Positions 14,141 through 15,135 of a stretch of DNA of 15,135 nucleotides are shown here, piece after piece. The position numbers were made by a program, and so were the translations under genes. The notes beneath the pieces are model-generated. The model saw only the letters and a program-made list of their open reading frames with translations, made no database searches and was not told the origin of the DNA. This stretch comes from an uncultured Chloroflexota bacterium (GTDB lineage: Bacteria > Chloroflexota > Anaerolineae > Aggregatilineales > Phototrophicaceae): the NCBI GenBank assembly GCA_903904765.1, contig CAIVEA010000921.1, positions 1 to 15,135 on the forward strand. The letters run 5' to 3'. Numbering within the stretch: position 1 is the stretch's first letter; each line of letters opens with the position of its first letter.

Positions 14141-14169
14141 GTTGTGAAATGCGGGAATCGGTTAGGGGA

Positions 14170-14928
14170 TTAGTTCAGATCGCGCTGAATGCCGCGCTGC
14201 CGTTTTTCGTAGAACGAATGGAAATTGTTGTTGCTCGTCCACAGGATGAATTCATAAAGCGTATTGAGAGATTTGATGACCTCGAATGCCGCAGCGGTGA
14301 AATGATGCGTTTCGAGGATGGGGTCTTGCGCGTCGAACCACTTGCCTACGCGCAGCCAATCCTGCCCATCGGCGAAAGTGTTAATCCACTCATCCAGCAC
14401 GCGCCCCTGCAAAAGCTGGCGCACGGTCAGGTGCATCTCGTCCAGATTCACGCCACTCCAGAAGCCGAAGCGGTAATCGGCATCGAAGGCGCTCAGGATG
14501 CGGCGGAACTGGCTGCGGTGCTGTTCCAGTTCCAACTTGCCGACCAGATTTTGTTGATCCCACCATGCGTAGGGCGAGACAATCAGTTCGATGGCGAAGG
14601 CTTCGGCTGTCCAGCGCAATTCGATGACGGGATGCCTATTCATCTCCACGTTGCCCAGTACCTCGCCGCGATCTTTGCCCATCAGCCGTTCGATGGCAGC
14701 AGCCTGTTCGAGCGAGCGCAAGTAGGTGAGGGTGATGGCATCTTTGGCGGTCACGGTGGAGGCGGTTTCGGTGCAGACCAGCGCCGATTTCTGCGGGCGC
14801 GGGTGCAAATCGAGGTTGTGGTTGCGGACGCGGGGCAATAGAGCTTCGTGGAGGGTGACGAGTTTCCCTTGTGCGGCTTGCAATTCCATCGGGATTGAAG
14901 AACTATTTGGGTCAGGACGCATCATCAT
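14170..14928 (-). CDS. Hypothetical protein, unrecognised
   Basis: A 252-residue protein that I cannot assign to a family. ATG 14928 (the first of three ATG codons in a row) has a GAGGGGGTGA Shine-Dalgarno-like run just upstream. No signal peptide or membrane segment is visible, so it is predicted cytoplasmic. Noticeable segments are 'AIERLMGKDRGEVLGNVEMN' (78-97), an amphipathic 'VIELRWTAEAFAIELIVSPY' (101-120) followed by 'AWWDQQNLVGKLELEQHRSQ' (121-140), 'DYRFGFWSGVNLDEMHLTVR' (151-170), 'FDAQDPILETHHF' (198-210) and a C-terminal 'LYEFILWTSNNNFHSFYEKR' (224-243). Many aromatics and charged pairs suggest a compact alpha/beta or helical fold. It is a stand-alone gene with a palindrome over its probable -10. 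Codon use looks like its neighbours. Confidence 0.8.
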   Translation of the reverse strand: MMMRPDPNSSSIPMELQAAQGKLVTLHEALLPRVRNHNLDLHPRPQKSALVCTETASTVTAKDAITLTYLRSLEQAAAIERLMGKDRGEVLGNVEMNRHPVIELRWTAEAFAIELIVSPYAWWDQQNLVGKLELEQHRSQFRRILSAFDADYRFGFWSGVNLDEMHLTVRQLLQGRVLDEWINTFADGQDWLRVGKWFDAQDPILETHHFTAAAFEVIKSLNTLYEFILWTSNNNFHSFYEKRQRGIQRDLN

Positions 14929-14950
14929 GACTTCACCCCCTCAGACAGTA

Positions 14951-15004
14951 TTGACACACAATGAATTACATCTACAGTGTAGAGCAATCTTTACGCTTTA
15001 GCAA
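14951..15004. promoter_or_regulatory. Back-to-back promoter-like elements sharing a 13-bp palindrome
   Basis: On the minus strand, TTGCTA (14999-15004) and TACACT (14976-14981) are 17 bases apart and would transcribe the hypothetical gene. On the plus strand, a perfect TTGACA (14951-14956) is 16 bases from TACAGT (14973-14978). Both -10 elements fall in the perfect palindrome TCTACAGTGTAGA (14971-14983), so one regulator could control both directions. Confidence 0.5.
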
Positions 15005-15135
15005 GTAAATTCAGAAAGAATTTACAAAAATCATGAAATCTCAAGGATCAATGTCATGTTTCTGGTTTATTTAGCCTAAATAAAGGATTGTGGCGGTTCA
15101 CATTGGTGATACACATAAAACAAGGGTAAATAAAA
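15005..15135. promoter_or_regulatory. AT-rich gene-free region with two further perfect inverted repeats
   Basis: No coding frame is supported here. GTAAATTC (15005-15012) and GAATTTAC (15018-15025) form a perfect 8-bp inverted repeat with a 5-base spacer. TTTATTTAG (15066-15074) and CTAAATAAA (15076-15084) form a perfect 9-bp palindrome around one base. These look like protein-binding sites upstream of a gene beyond the window, but their function is not known. The region is much more AT-rich than the genes. Confidence 0.4.

Noticed and set aside
14011..14841. Plus-strand open frame of 276 codons over the hypothetical gene
   Set aside because: It starts inside the cloverleaf-like element and runs through a strong terminator. 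The minus-strand frame has a good ribosome site and promoter, so it is preferred, although the latter has no family match.

Overview
The window looks like chromosomal DNA from an uncultured member of the Chloroflexota (Anaerolineae-like). This is an inference from gene content. It rests on moderately GC-rich genes with strong Shine-Dalgarno sites, exported proteins with Ala/Pro/Thr-rich 'PTATP' linkers joined to SH3b, TPR, LysM and SdrD/Cna-B-like domains, a probable F420/flavin split-barrel enzyme, and short palindromic intergenic repeats. No phage, IS element, tRNA, rRNA or CRISPR array was found.

Layout. 1-3580 (+): envelope-glycan block with a 5'-truncated family 2 glycosyltransferase, a GT4-type glycosyltransferase and a multi-pass GT-C-like membrane protein. 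3581-3789: palindromic repeat and a bidirectional terminator. 3790-5837 (-): two exported proteins, a tandem SH3b protein and a TPR protein with a PPC-like C-terminus. 6190-7314 (+): a soluble REC-HisKA-HATPase signalling protein. 7354-7384: bidirectional terminator. 7395-9416 (-): an aldehyde dehydrogenase preceded by a PPOX-class oxidoreductase. 9572-9793 (+): a small acidic protein whose stop codon overlaps that of a convergent RmlC-like sugar epimerase (9790-10362, -). 10568-11251 (+): a membrane-anchored lytic transglycosylase. 11387-13983 (+): two membrane-anchored surface proteins sharing an SdrD/Cna-B-like domain, the first also carrying LysM. 13984-14169: a cloverleaf-like palindromic element and a strong bidirectional terminator. 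14170-14928 (-): an unrecognised 252-aa protein. 14929-15135: an AT-rich gene-free stretch with three perfect inverted repeats and back-to-back promoter-like elements.

The common theme is the cell envelope: sugar transfer, deoxysugar supply, peptidoglycan cleavage and binding, and exported scaffold proteins. Genes are mostly single units or pairs, often convergent, and three of the convergent junctions carry a bidirectional terminator. No complete new pathway is visible. The least explained parts are the unknown protein at 14170-14928 with its palindrome-rich upstream region, the cloverleaf-like element at 14000-14066, and the LysM/SdrD-like surface pair with a duplicated RRTTGSL motif in its cytoplasmic tail.
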